Below are positions 5,489 to 14,673 of a DNA stretch of 64,000 bases, piece after piece (within the stretch, counting starts at the first letter, position 1; every line of letters begins with the position of its first letter). This DNA is from DAOOOW01 sp035387885 (GTDB lineage Bacteria > Patescibacteriota > Patescibacteriia > UBA2196), in NCBI GenBank assembly GCA_035387885.1, contig DAOOOW010000003.1, forward strand, positions 1 to 64,000. Direction: 5' to 3'. A program made the translations under genes and the position numbers. The notes under the pieces were generated by a model. It saw only the letters and a list, made by a program, of their open reading frames with translations. It did not search any database and was not told the DNA's origin.

Positions 5489-7114
5489 ATGTTAGATCAA
5501 AAAAATTTAGAAGCAGTACCTCAAAATACTGTTGGCTCAACAGTTAGTTCAGAAACCAACATACCTTTAAAAATAATCAAAGAACTTTTTAAAAATTCTA
5601 TTGCTTTAACTTGGTTAAAAAAGTGGCGTTTTATTTTTTTAAATATCATTCCTAAATTAATAGGTTTTTTACCTTTTCTGTTTTTGGGGGTTATTTATGC
5701 AATTCTAGTATTTCAAGTGGGTTTTTCCAAATCTCTCATCAGTATTTCTCTGGTAGCTGGTTTTTTAGCTATTTTTTGTTTACTTTTTTTAATATCTTGT
5801 GTGTTTTGGTCTCAAAACGCTTATATTAATTATTTACAAACTAATGAAGAATCAAAAAAAACAATTTTAAAAAATAGTCGTAAGAAAGTTTGGAAATTTT
5901 TTTGGGTTAGTATTTTAAGTGGTTTTATGGCTTTTGGTTATTTAATTTTGTTTTTTATCGTTGCGCCATTATTTTATATTTTTGTATCAACAGCAACTAT
6001 TGGCCTAGTGATTGGCGGTATAGTGTTTTTGGTTTTATTGATTCATGGCATCATCAGGGCCATTAAATTTAGTTTAGCCCCTTTAGCTTATTTAATTGAT
6101 GATAAAACTGGTATGTTGGCTATTAAACACAGTGAATTCTTAACTTCTGGTTATCGCTGGGCTATTTTTAAAAGAAGTTTGGTTTTTGGATATTTTCAAT
6201 TTGTTATTCAAGTTCTTGTTGGTGTGTTGGTTGTATTGGTGGGTCTACTTTTAGGCTTGGGTGGTTTAATTGGTATTCTTGGCACGATATTAATAATAGT
6301 TTTATCTTTCATTAATATTTTTATTGGTTTATTGTTGGAACCCTTGGGTTATGTATATAATTTTGATATTTATAATAATTTAAAATTAAATAAACAAACT
6401 GGTGAATCAAAAGAAAAATATTCTTTAGGACAAAAAATAGTTGTTTTATTGTTAATGATTGTTTTGCCGATTATGGCTATTGGTTTTTCTTTGCTTTTAA
6501 ATCTTATTAGTCCTGAAAAAGACAATTTAGATAATAATATTTTTTCTTCTTTTGTTAATCAAATAGCTCCAGGCACCATGGAAAATTCAGCCAATATTTT
6601 AATTAATTTTGAAGAAGATGATTTAAACACTGTTAGCGATCAACAACAACAAGCCAACGATGAATTGTTAAAAACTCTCAATTCACTAACCGAGGCGGAG
6701 ACTGTGACAGCTAACAATCTTTTTGTCAAAACTTATCGATCTATGATGAATGGAGAAAACATACCAGAATTTTCAGAAACAGAATTTCAGTTTTTAATTA
6801 TTATGCAGGGTCTTGATGCCACCCCAATTAATAATTTATCTTTAGAAAAAAAGAAATTTATCTGGAATATTTTTTATGTTGATGGTTTAAAAGAACAAAA
6901 TGAACAAATTGATTTAAATGATGATATTAATCAAAATGTCGTTCAAGATAATATCAATCAAGACGTTGATCAAGACGGTCTAACTGATGATTGGGAAAAA
7001 TATTATAAAACAGATGTCAACAATCCTGATACAGATGGTGATGGTTATTTTGATGGCGACGAGGTGCAAAATGGTTATGATCCCGCTTTGCCTGGCGATG
7101 CTAAATTAAAATAA
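5489..7114 (+). CDS. polytopic membrane protein with C-terminal calcium-binding repeats
   Basis: The 541-aa protein has about seven hydrophobic segments between residues 45 and 335 (GFLPFLFLGVIYAIL is typical), resembling the DUF975/GDPD-type membrane region. A hydrophilic part follows (about 345-490), then DQDGLTDDWE and DTDGDGYFDGDE near 495-530, thrombospondin type-3 or EF-hand-like DxDxDG loops that bind calcium in known families. The C-terminal loop is therefore probably extracytoplasmic. It opens a co-directional run of envelope genes to 13133 with short gaps. Function unknown. Confidence 0.7.
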   Translation: MLDQKNLEAVPQNTVGSTVSSETNIPLKIIKELFKNSIALTWLKKWRFIFLNIIPKLIGFLPFLFLGVIYAILVFQVGFSKSLISISLVAGFLAIFCLLFLISCVFWSQNAYINYLQTNEESKKTILKNSRKKVWKFFWVSILSGFMAFGYLILFFIVAPLFYIFVSTATIGLVIGGIVFLVLLIHGIIRAIKFSLAPLAYLIDDKTGMLAIKHSEFLTSGYRWAIFKRSLVFGYFQFVIQVLVGVLVVLVGLLLGLGGLIGILGTILIIVLSFINIFIGLLLEPLGYVYNFDIYNNLKLNKQTGESKEKYSLGQKIVVLLLMIVLPIMAIGFSLLLNLISPEKDNLDNNIFSSFVNQIAPGTMENSANILINFEEDDLNTVSDQQQQANDELLKTLNSLTEAETVTANNLFVKTYRSMMNGENIPEFSETEFQFLIIMQGLDATPINNLSLEKKKFIWNIFYVDGLKEQNEQIDLNDDINQNVVQDNINQDVDQDGLTDDWEKYYKTDVNNPDTDGDGYFDGDEVQNGYDPALPGDAKLK

Positions 7115-7132
7115 AAAATAAAATAATATAAT

Positions 7133-7639
7133 ATGTTAAAAAAACAAAATCCCCATCAACATTTTAAAATGACCGAACGTGATGTCTCACATTTTTTTTC
7201 TTCTCGCAAAAATATAGCCATTTTTGTGGCGGTTGTAATTACGGTTTGCTTTAGCTCTTGGTTTTTAATTAATAATGATAAAACATCAAATTATCAGATT
7301 GTCGTGCCCGCAGAAAAAAGTTTTAAAGAAAATCAAGATGACGTTAGTTTAAAAGAAAAATATCAAACAGAAGTCAAAAAAATAGTTTTAGACTATTTGG
7401 AGCAGAGAAAAAATATTGCTAAAAATGATTTAGACAATTGTCAGACAATTATTAAGCAAACAGCGGAAAAAATTATGCAGTTGATGGTACCGGCTGAGTT
7501 TAAAAAGTTTCATTTGGAATTAGTGATTGCTGTGGATAAAGAAAATAATTATTGTGTTGATCCGAAGGTTTTTGCCAACCCAGAATCTAATGTAGTTTGG
7601 GATGAATTAAAATTACAAAACGTTTGGTTAAGTCAATAA
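7133..7639 (+). CDS. hypothetical single-pass membrane protein
   Basis: 168 aa. A cytoplasmic N-terminus of about 28 residues is followed by one transmembrane helix (NIAIFVAVVITVCFSSWFLI, about 27-46) and a soluble helical domain facing outward. Two Cys (near residues 103 and 144) could pair. No family recognised. It lies 18 bp after the 541-aa gene and 6 bp before the next, so probably in one operon. Confidence 0.6.
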   Translation: MLKKQNPHQHFKMTERDVSHFFSSRKNIAIFVAVVITVCFSSWFLINNDKTSNYQIVVPAEKSFKENQDDVSLKEKYQTEVKKIVLDYLEQRKNIAKNDLDNCQTIIKQTAEKIMQLMVPAEFKKFHLELVIAVDKENNYCVDPKVFANPESNVVWDELKLQNVWLSQ

Positions 7640-7645
7640 AATTTT

Positions 7646-8410
7646 ATGCTTTTTTTAAGAAAAATATTTATTTATTTATTAAGTTTAAGTAATTTGTTAT
7701 TGTTTTTTTTATTGATTTATAAACCAGAAAAAAATATTTATTGGTTGGGGTTATTTATCATTTTTTTATTTTTTTTAAATCGTTTAGCTAGCGGCAATAA
7801 ACTATCTTTAAAACAATTACTTTATTTTTTTTCTTTTAGTTTAATTTTTAGTTTGGTCAGTGTTATCTTTTTAAGCCTTTTGGAAAATATAATTTTGAGC
7901 TACATTTTTATTTTTTTTATAAATCTTTTTTTGTTATTTTATTTTATTATATTATATACCTATGTTTATCGCCCCGAAGATTATTTAGTGTTTAGTCTAG
8001 TTAATTTTATTAGTTATTTGTCTTTTTGGATTTTTTATTCTTTATTTACAGTTAGTTATGTGTTTGTCAATGTTTTAAATGCTTCCATTTGGTTGGTAGC
8101 TGTATTATTAGTCATATTTTCGTTGACAATTTTAGCTTATAATTTTTCTGTGGAAAATTTGAGTATTAAAAAAAATTGGCGTTATTTTTTAGTCTATTCA
8201 TGCTTAATTGGCGAGTTGAGTTGGTTAATTGCTTGGTTGCCTTGGAATTATTTTGTTAAAGGTTTTTGTTTGGCAACTATAGCCTATTTTGTTTTATATT
8301 ATATTATTAAAAAAATTAAACATGATTGGTTGGCAAAAAATTTTATTTGGCAGACAGCAGTATTAATATTTTTGATGATTGTAATAGTAGCCACCACTCG
8401 TTGGTTTTAA
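7646..8410 (+). CDS. hypothetical polytopic membrane protein
   Basis: 254 aa, almost entirely hydrophobic, with about eight predicted helices rich in Phe, Leu, Ile and Tyr and no catalytic motif I can see. It lies between a single-pass protein and an HtrA-like protein, with gaps of 6 and 15 bp. Function unknown. Confidence 0.6.
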   Translation: MLFLRKIFIYLLSLSNLLLFFLLIYKPEKNIYWLGLFIIFLFFLNRLASGNKLSLKQLLYFFSFSLIFSLVSVIFLSLLENIILSYIFIFFINLFLLFYFIILYTYVYRPEDYLVFSLVNFISYLSFWIFYSLFTVSYVFVNVLNASIWLVAVLLVIFSLTILAYNFSVENLSIKKNWRYFLVYSCLIGELSWLIAWLPWNYFVKGFCLATIAYFVLYYIIKKIKHDWLAKNFIWQTAVLIFLMIVIVATTRWF

Positions 8411-8425
8411 ATTTTTATATTTTTT

Positions 8426-9646
8426 ATGACACAAAAAAAATTTTCCACCAGAAAAATAAAAGACTGCGAACCATCAGAAAAAAAAGAAGCTTGCCCAGAC
8501 GAAACACTAGAGAATTTTTATAATGAATTTCTAGAAAAACCTATTAGAAAAAAACAAATAAATTTAATTTGGTTTTTATTTTTAACTGTAATTTTAAGTT
8601 TTTTGGCTAGTATGACTATGTTTTTTTTGTTTCTTTCTGATACATTTTACGATTCCAAAATTTCTACTTGGTTGGGTGTTGAACCCGTAACCCACAACAA
8701 TATTGTAGTTGAAAAAAAAGAAACTTATAATATAGCTGAAGAAGAATATTTAACCAACTTGCTTAAAGAAATTAAGCCAACCAGTGTGGGCATTTTTTTG
8801 CAAGATACAAAGAATAAAACTGAATATTATCAAAATGCAAATTTTGTAGGCAGTGGTATGATTATGACTAGCGACGGCTGGATAGTTACGGCCAAAAGTC
8901 TCTTAAATACTAAAAATAGTTACGTGGTTATTGATCAAAATAGCAAAATTTATCAAGTTTTAGATATTAAAATTGATGAGACTTGGGAGGTGGCCTATTT
9001 GAAAATCGAAGCTAATAATTTGCCGGTTATGTCTTTAGCAGAATTTAACAATGTGAACCAAGGCGATAGAGTTATTTTAATAACCGGAGTCAATGGTATT
9101 AATAGTAAAACTATCACTAGTAGAATCGCTGATGCACGCTTAGTTTTAGATAAAGAATATATTCGAGAAACTGAAAAAAATTATTTATATTTTGAATTGG
9201 CAAGCAAGAAAAATGAAAATATATTTGTTGGTGCGCCTGTAGTTAATTATAAAAAAGAAGTAGTAGGAATTTTATTAAATAACGGTGAAGTTGATTATGT
9301 GTTACCGGCTAGTTATCTTAAAAAACATTTTAACATGTTATTAACGCTTAAAAAATACATTCCAGCTTTTTTAGGTTTGGAATACATAGATTTAGCGGCT
9401 AATCTTAATCAAGAAACACCCACAGGGGTTTTGGTTGTTAATGTAAAAAATAATTCTCCCTTACTTAAAACATCCATAACTAAAGGCACGATCATTTTGA
9501 AAGTAGGTGATGATTTGCTTAATGTTAATAATAATTTTTCTAATTTAATTCAAGAATATCGAGTGGGTGATAAAATTAATTTGACATATTTAGATAAAAA
9601 TTCTGAATCTTCAGTAGAAAAAACTTTAGGTGTCGAACTAAAATAA
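8426..9646 (+). CDS. HtrA/DegP-like protein with lost catalytic triad
   Basis: 406 aa with a cytoplasmic N-terminus, one transmembrane helix (about residues 48-72), a trypsin-like S1C fold and a C-terminal PDZ domain (about 310-400). The fold is recognised from GSGMIMTSDGWIVTA. Where HtrA has TAAH the sequence is TAKS (Ser158 for His). The usual DxxxDLAVLK reads DETWEVAYLK (Glu for Asp), and GNSGGP reads IFVGAP (Val268 for Ser). All three catalytic residues are therefore replaced and proteolysis is unlikely. A binding or scaffolding role through the PDZ domain is inferred. It belongs to the 5.5-13.1 kb envelope block. Confidence 0.78.
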   Translation: MTQKKFSTRKIKDCEPSEKKEACPDETLENFYNEFLEKPIRKKQINLIWFLFLTVILSFLASMTMFFLFLSDTFYDSKISTWLGVEPVTHNNIVVEKKETYNIAEEEYLTNLLKEIKPTSVGIFLQDTKNKTEYYQNANFVGSGMIMTSDGWIVTAKSLLNTKNSYVVIDQNSKIYQVLDIKIDETWEVAYLKIEANNLPVMSLAEFNNVNQGDRVILITGVNGINSKTITSRIADARLVLDKEYIRETEKNYLYFELASKKNENIFVGAPVVNYKKEVVGILLNNGEVDYVLPASYLKKHFNMLLTLKKYIPAFLGLEYIDLAANLNQETPTGVLVVNVKNNSPLLKTSITKGTIILKVGDDLLNVNNNFSNLIQEYRVGDKINLTYLDKNSESSVEKTLGVELK

Positions 9647-9652
9647 TTTTTT

Positions 9653-10570
9653 ATGGTTAATAAAAAAAATAAAATTTATCAATGGTTCTTGCCTCACGAA
9701 GATAATGGTTATAAGCCACATTCTTTAAGACATAAAAGTTTGGCCATTTATTCTAGTATTTTGATAAGCGTGAAAATTTTAGTCGCTTTTATTCTTCTTT
9801 TAAGTTATCCAAGTCCAGCGGAATTTTCCACCATTACCATTAATAGGATAGTCGAATTAACCAATCAAGAAAGAATAAAAAATGGTTTGCCGGCTTTAGA
9901 ACATAATTCTGTTTTGAATTTGGCAGCTGATAAAAAAGCGCAAGACATGTTGCAAAATAATTATTTTGCTCACACATCACCTGCAGGAATTAAACCCTGG
10001 TTTTGGTTTAATGAGGTTAAATATAATTATACATATGCTGGAGAGAATTTGGCCATGAATTTTATTGAAGCCGAAGATGCTCTTGGGGCCTGGATGAATT
10101 CTCCAAGTCATAGGGAAAATATTTTGTCAAAAAATTTTGAAGATATTGGCATTGGAGTAGCGGTTGGACAAATTAATGGTATGGAAACAACTATTGTGGT
10201 GCAAATGTTTGGTAAAACTTATACTAAAGTAGCTGGTGAATCTTTTGTGCCGACTTCAGAACCGAATCCTGTAGAACAAATAACTGGCCAGCCCACTTTG
10301 GGCGAAGAAGCCTCACAAAAAGAAGTGCGATTAGAAGCCGTTAATAATCAAGGCTGGATGACTAAATTAATTTATTATTCCGAAAGATTTTTTATAGTTT
10401 TCTTGGCCTTTATTTTAATTAATTTGTTGTTGACAATTATTGTCAGAGTGGAAATTCAACATAAACCAATAATTTTACACAGTTTGTTTGTAATTTTATT
10501 GGCTTTAGTTATGATTTTTATTAAATTTCATTTTATAGAACAGATAGGGCGTGATTTAAATATCATATAA
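9653..10570 (+). CDS. CAP/SCP-domain protein, YkwD-like, membrane anchored
   Basis: 305 aa. A transmembrane helix near residues 29-50 precedes a CAP domain (about 60-195) with the family signatures LTNQERIKNGLPAL, YFAHTSP, GENLA, AWMNSPSHRENIL and IGIGVA. Two more helices lie at the C-terminus (about 240-300). The CAP domain is therefore likely held outside the membrane. Bacterial CAP proteins of this type are extracytoplasmic; their biochemical role is generally unclear. Its start is 6 bp after the HtrA-like gene. Confidence 0.85.
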   Translation: MVNKKNKIYQWFLPHEDNGYKPHSLRHKSLAIYSSILISVKILVAFILLLSYPSPAEFSTITINRIVELTNQERIKNGLPALEHNSVLNLAADKKAQDMLQNNYFAHTSPAGIKPWFWFNEVKYNYTYAGENLAMNFIEAEDALGAWMNSPSHRENILSKNFEDIGIGVAVGQINGMETTIVVQMFGKTYTKVAGESFVPTSEPNPVEQITGQPTLGEEASQKEVRLEAVNNQGWMTKLIYYSERFFIVFLAFILINLLLTIIVRVEIQHKPIILHSLFVILLALVMIFIKFHFIEQIGRDLNII

Positions 10571-10587
10571 ATAATAATATAATATTT

Positions 10588-11862
10588 ATGCTTAAAAGTA
10601 ACAAAGTTTTAAAGATGCCAGATGGTTTTTTATGGGGTACAGCCACGGCTGCTCACCAAGTGGAAGGTAATAATATTAATTCTGATTGGTGGCAATGGGA
10701 ACAAAAAAATGTCGGTAAAATTTTAGATGTTAAAGAAAAAAAATTCCGTAACAAAAAATTTGAACCATCAGGACTTGCTTGTGATCACTATAGTCGCTTT
10801 GAAGAAGATTTTAAATTAATTGAAGAATTGGGCAATAATGCTCATAGATTATCAATCGAATGGGCTAGAATAGAGGCCGAAGAAGGTAAATTGAATTTAG
10901 CAGAATTAGAACATTACCGACAAGTTTTAGAATCTTTAAAAAATAAAAAAATTAAAGTCATGTTAACCTTAAATCATTTTACTTTGCCCTCATGGTTAGC
11001 TGATAAGGGTGGTTGGACTAATTTTAAATCACCTTTTTATTTTAATCGATACGCAACTTTTGTGGCTAAAAATTTAGGACATCTAGTAGATTTTTGGATT
11101 ACTATTAATGAACCAGAAATTTATATGGACATGAGTTATATGTCAGGGTTTTGGCCACCACAAAAAAAAGATATTAAATTAGCTGGTTGGGTTTATTTTA
11201 ATATGGCCAGAGCGCATAAAAAAGTTTATAAAAATATTCATAAAATTTTAGATAAAAAAGGACATAAAACTCAAGTTGGTTTTTCTATGAACGTGATGTC
11301 TTTTGCTTCTTATCGCAAGCATAATTTTTGGGAATTATTTTTTGTGCATGCCGCTGATAGAATTGTTAATCATTCGTTTTATGATTTAACAAAAAAATCT
11401 CACGATTTTTTGGGTGTTAATTATTATTTTAGGGTTAGACTTAAAAAAAATGAAGGCAGTTTAATACCCGCAGTTGATGAAGTGCATGAAGATGAAAGTG
11501 AACTTAGTGACATGGGGTGGGTGGTGTACTCTCATGGAATTTTTGATGTCTTGATGGATTTTAAAGATTTTAATTTACCAATTTATATCACAGAAAATGG
11601 CATTGCCACTGAAGATGAAGACCAGCGAGCTAAATTTATTAGTAATCATTTGGCTGAAATTCATCATGCTATTCAAGCGGGTGTGGATGTACGAGGATAT
11701 TTTTATTGGTCGCTTTTAGATAATTTTGAGTGGGATAAGAGTTTTGGACCAAAATTTGGTTTAGTGGCAGTTGATCGGAAAAAAAAGACTCGAAAACCCA
11801 AAGAAAGTTTTTATGCTTATCAAAAAATATGTCAAACTAATACCGTGAGGCCGGTTGCTTAA
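10588..11862 (+). CDS. glycoside hydrolase family 1 (beta-glycosidase)
   Basis: 424 aa, a TIM-barrel GH1 enzyme. The N-terminal signature is FLWGTATAAHQVEG. The acid/base Glu is Glu175 in INEPE and the nucleophile is Glu336 in ITENG; the substrate-binding DNFEW is near the C-terminus. Family role: hydrolysis of beta-glucosides or beta-galactosides. No signal peptide is visible, so it is probably cytoplasmic. It is 2 bp from the MurF-like gene, suggesting cotranscription. The exact sugar specificity cannot be read from sequence. Confidence 0.9.
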   Translation: MLKSNKVLKMPDGFLWGTATAAHQVEGNNINSDWWQWEQKNVGKILDVKEKKFRNKKFEPSGLACDHYSRFEEDFKLIEELGNNAHRLSIEWARIEAEEGKLNLAELEHYRQVLESLKNKKIKVMLTLNHFTLPSWLADKGGWTNFKSPFYFNRYATFVAKNLGHLVDFWITINEPEIYMDMSYMSGFWPPQKKDIKLAGWVYFNMARAHKKVYKNIHKILDKKGHKTQVGFSMNVMSFASYRKHNFWELFFVHAADRIVNHSFYDLTKKSHDFLGVNYYFRVRLKKNEGSLIPAVDEVHEDESELSDMGWVVYSHGIFDVLMDFKDFNLPIYITENGIATEDEDQRAKFISNHLAEIHHAIQAGVDVRGYFYWSLLDNFEWDKSFGPKFGLVAVDRKKKTRKPKESFYAYQKICQTNTVRPVA

Positions 11863-11864
11863 TT

Positions 11865-13133
11865 ATGAAAAAAAATATTCAGAAAATACTTTATTTATTA
11901 GCTAAAAAAATATTAAAAATATATCAGCCACAAATAATTGCCATAACTGGTTCAGTTGGTAAAACTTCTGTTAAGGAAGCAGTTTATTTGGTACTTAAAG
12001 ATAATTTTTCGGTAGCGACTAACATTAAAAATTATAATACAGAATTTGGTGTACCTTTAACAATTATCAAAGCTAAGAGTGGTGGTAAAAATATTTTGAA
12101 GTGGTTAACGGTGATTTTAAAAGCTTTAAAAAAAATTATTTGTAAAGATAAAAAATATCCGAAGATATTAATTTTAGAAATGGCTGCTGATCATCCTGGG
12201 GATATTGAATATTTAGTTAAATTAGCTCAACCTAATCTAGCCATTATTACAGCTATTGGACCAGCTCATATGGAATTTTTTGGTTCTTTGGAAAATATCA
12301 TTAAAGAAAAACAAACTTTAATTACTAAATTAAATAAAGACGCTCAGGCTATTTTAAACGCTGATGACAATTTGGTCTTAGCTATGAAAAATAAAACTGA
12401 GGCCCAAGTTTTAACTTATGGTTTAGGTGAAAATGCTCTAGTTAGGGCGACAAATATTAGATATGAAGATGATGGTAGCGGCATCTATTGTACTATTAAT
12501 TATGGTCAAGAAACTGCTGAAGCTCATTTTAAAAATGTTTTGGCTTTAACTCAAATAGGTTCTCTAATGGCAGCTATTACAGTTGGTCTGATTTATCAAA
12601 TGTCTTTAGAAAATATAATTAAAAAATTAATTGATTTTAAATTCCCGGCTGGTAGATTGCAATTTTTAGCTGGTATTAAACAGACCCAAATTATAGATGA
12701 TACTTATAATTCTTCTCCTAAAGCAGTTAAAGTGGCTTTAGAAGTTTTGTCTAGAGTTGCTTGTGCATCCAGACGTTTTGCTGTTTTAGGAGATATGTTG
12801 GAGTTGGGTAATTATTCCGAAACTGCCCATGCGGAAGTGGGCGAGTGGGTTAAAGAATATAAAATTGATATTTTAATTGCCGTTGGCCAAAGTTCTAAAA
12901 AAACAGCTGAAGTGGCTGAAATAAATGGTTTAGCCAGAGAGCATGTTTTGGTTTTTGACACAGCTTTTGAGGCTGGTAAATTTTTGCAAAATGAAATTGT
13001 TCAAGGCGATTTAATTTTAGTTAAAGGCTCGCAAAGCATGAGGATGGAAAGAGTGGTTAAAGAAATTATGGCCGAACCGAACCGTGCCGAGGAATTGCTT
13101 GTGCGTCAAAGTGAGGGTTGGTTAACTAAATAA
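11865..13133 (+). CDS. murF: Mur ligase, MurF-like
   Basis: 422 aa. It has the Mur ligase ATP-binding loop TGSVGKTSVKEA (about residues 27-38), a NYNTEFGVPLTI segment typical of MurF, LEMAADHPGDIEYL, and the C-terminal domain with LGDMLELG. Known role: adding D-Ala-D-Ala to UDP-MurNAc-tripeptide in peptidoglycan synthesis, in the cytoplasm. No other mur gene is in the window. The NYNTE motif favours MurF over MurC, MurD or MurE. Confidence 0.85.
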   Translation: MKKNIQKILYLLAKKILKIYQPQIIAITGSVGKTSVKEAVYLVLKDNFSVATNIKNYNTEFGVPLTIIKAKSGGKNILKWLTVILKALKKIICKDKKYPKILILEMAADHPGDIEYLVKLAQPNLAIITAIGPAHMEFFGSLENIIKEKQTLITKLNKDAQAILNADDNLVLAMKNKTEAQVLTYGLGENALVRATNIRYEDDGSGIYCTINYGQETAEAHFKNVLALTQIGSLMAAITVGLIYQMSLENIIKKLIDFKFPAGRLQFLAGIKQTQIIDDTYNSSPKAVKVALEVLSRVACASRRFAVLGDMLELGNYSETAHAEVGEWVKEYKIDILIAVGQSSKKTAEVAEINGLAREHVLVFDTAFEAGKFLQNEIVQGDLILVKGSQSMRMERVVKEIMAEPNRAEELLVRQSEGWLTK

Positions 13134-13201
13134 AATATTGTTTGATAAAAGGCAAGAGCACAATTTTTATGCTAATATGTTAAAATGTTATATATGATTT
13201 T

Positions 13202-13903
13202 ATGTTAGTTTATATTATTATTCCGACCTATAATGAAAAGGAAAACCTGGCTAATTTAATTCCAGCCATTGCTGAAAATTTAAAAAATTTCGATTACAAA
13301 ATTTTAGTTGTTGATGATAATTCGCCAGATGATACTGGTAAATTAGCAGAAAAGTTAGCCGAAAATTTTCCTATTGAAGTTTTGCATCGCATTGGTAAAT
13401 TCGGTTTAGGTTCGGCTTATATTATGGGATTTAAAAAAGCGCTTGCCAATGGCGCTGATTTAATTTTTGAAATGGATGCGGATTTTTCTCATGATCCCAA
13501 AGACTTGCCACACCTGATTGAAGCCGTGAGTCATGCTGATTTAGTAATTGGCTCGCGTAAAATAAAAAATGGCAAAATAATAGGCTGGAATTTTTTACGC
13601 CATTTTTATTCCAATGGCGCAATGTTTTTTGCTCGGTTGATTTTAGGTTTAAAAACACATGATGTGACGGCTGGATTTCGTTGTTATAAACGTGAAGTTT
13701 TAGAAAAAATAAATTTAGATCAAATTAAATCTAATGGTTATGCTTTTCAAGAGGAAATGCTTTTTCACGTTGAAAAAAATAATTTTAAAATTAAAGAAGT
13801 CCCTGTGGTTTTTCAAGATAGAAAAGTGGGACAGTCCAAATTAAACAAAAAAGATATTTTAGAATTTTTTAAAACAATTTTAAGATTGAGATTGAAGAAA
13901 TAA
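13202..13903 (+). CDS. polyprenol-phosphate mannose synthase-like GT2
   Basis: 233 aa, GT-A fold family 2. It has IIPTYNEKENL at the start, VVDDNSPDDTG near residue 40, the DxD motif EMDADFSHDP near 97, and a C-terminal QDRKVGQSKL. These are the DPM1-type features. The family moves mannose or another hexose from a nucleotide sugar to polyprenyl phosphate on the cytoplasmic face, supplying donors for GT-C enzymes. Several GT-C proteins lie nearby (14674, 17036, 19575). No C-terminal membrane helices. Confidence 0.87.
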   Translation: MLVYIIIPTYNEKENLANLIPAIAENLKNFDYKILVVDDNSPDDTGKLAEKLAENFPIEVLHRIGKFGLGSAYIMGFKKALANGADLIFEMDADFSHDPKDLPHLIEAVSHADLVIGSRKIKNGKIIGWNFLRHFYSNGAMFFARLILGLKTHDVTAGFRCYKREVLEKINLDQIKSNGYAFQEEMLFHVEKNNFKIKEVPVVFQDRKVGQSKLNKKDILEFFKTILRLRLKK

Positions 13904-13906
13904 ATT

Positions 13907-14638
13907 ATGTCTATTTTTTTTAAAAATAATCAAGAACAACGTCAATATGTTAAAAATAAATTGTCTAAACTATATCCCAATTTTAAAACTGGTGGAGATT
14001 ATTTTGTAGATTTTTTAAGCGGTCATTTAGAGCAAAATTCTCTTATCGTAGATGCGGGGTGTGGCGAGGGTGGTGATATAATGAGTAAATATCAAGGCAG
14101 GGTTAGCTCAATTATTGGCTTAGATATAGACAGTGAAAGTTTAGAAAAAAATCAAAATGTAGATCAAAAAATAGTGGCCAATTTAGAACAAATTTCTTTA
14201 GAAGATAATACAATAGATATTGTGGTGGCAATTTTTGTGTTGGAACATTTAAAAAATCCTTTGGAAGTTTTCAAAGAAATTAGGCGGGTGCTTAAAAAAG
14301 ATGGAGTTTTGATATTTTTAACACCAAATTTGTTTAATCCAATAATGTTTTTTAGCAAAATTTCGCCATATTTTATTCATAAAATTTTAAGAAAATATAT
14401 TTTAAAAAATCCAGAGAAGGCTTATAAAACTTTTTATAAAATTAATACCAAATCCAAGTTAGTCTCTTTATTAAAACAAGCAAACTTTACCACCATGCAG
14501 ATAAAAAGAGCTGGTAATCCAGAATATTTGGGTTTTTGTAAGCCTTTGGTTGGAGTAGCTATTTTTTGGGAAAAAATAATTGCTAGTAGATTTTTGAATT
14601 TCTTAAAAATGTATTTAATTGGCAAAGCTATAAAATAA
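13907..14638 (+). CDS. SAM-dependent methyltransferase
   Basis: 243 aa, class I methyltransferase fold. Motif I is IVDAGCGEGGD (about residues 46-56), with a GLDID acidic strand, VVAIFVLEHL (motif IV region) and RRVLKKDGVLIF. The target is unknown. It starts 3 bp after the DPM1-like gene, so it may modify the same glycan or lipid. No SD. Confidence 0.82.
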   Translation: MSIFFKNNQEQRQYVKNKLSKLYPNFKTGGDYFVDFLSGHLEQNSLIVDAGCGEGGDIMSKYQGRVSSIIGLDIDSESLEKNQNVDQKIVANLEQISLEDNTIDIVVAIFVLEHLKNPLEVFKEIRRVLKKDGVLIFLTPNLFNPIMFFSKISPYFIHKILRKYILKNPEKAYKTFYKINTKSKLVSLLKQANFTTMQIKRAGNPEYLGFCKPLVGVAIFWEKIIASRFLNFLKMYLIGKAIK

Positions 14639-14673
14639 TTTTTAAATTAAGATTGACAAGAATTTAATTTTTT

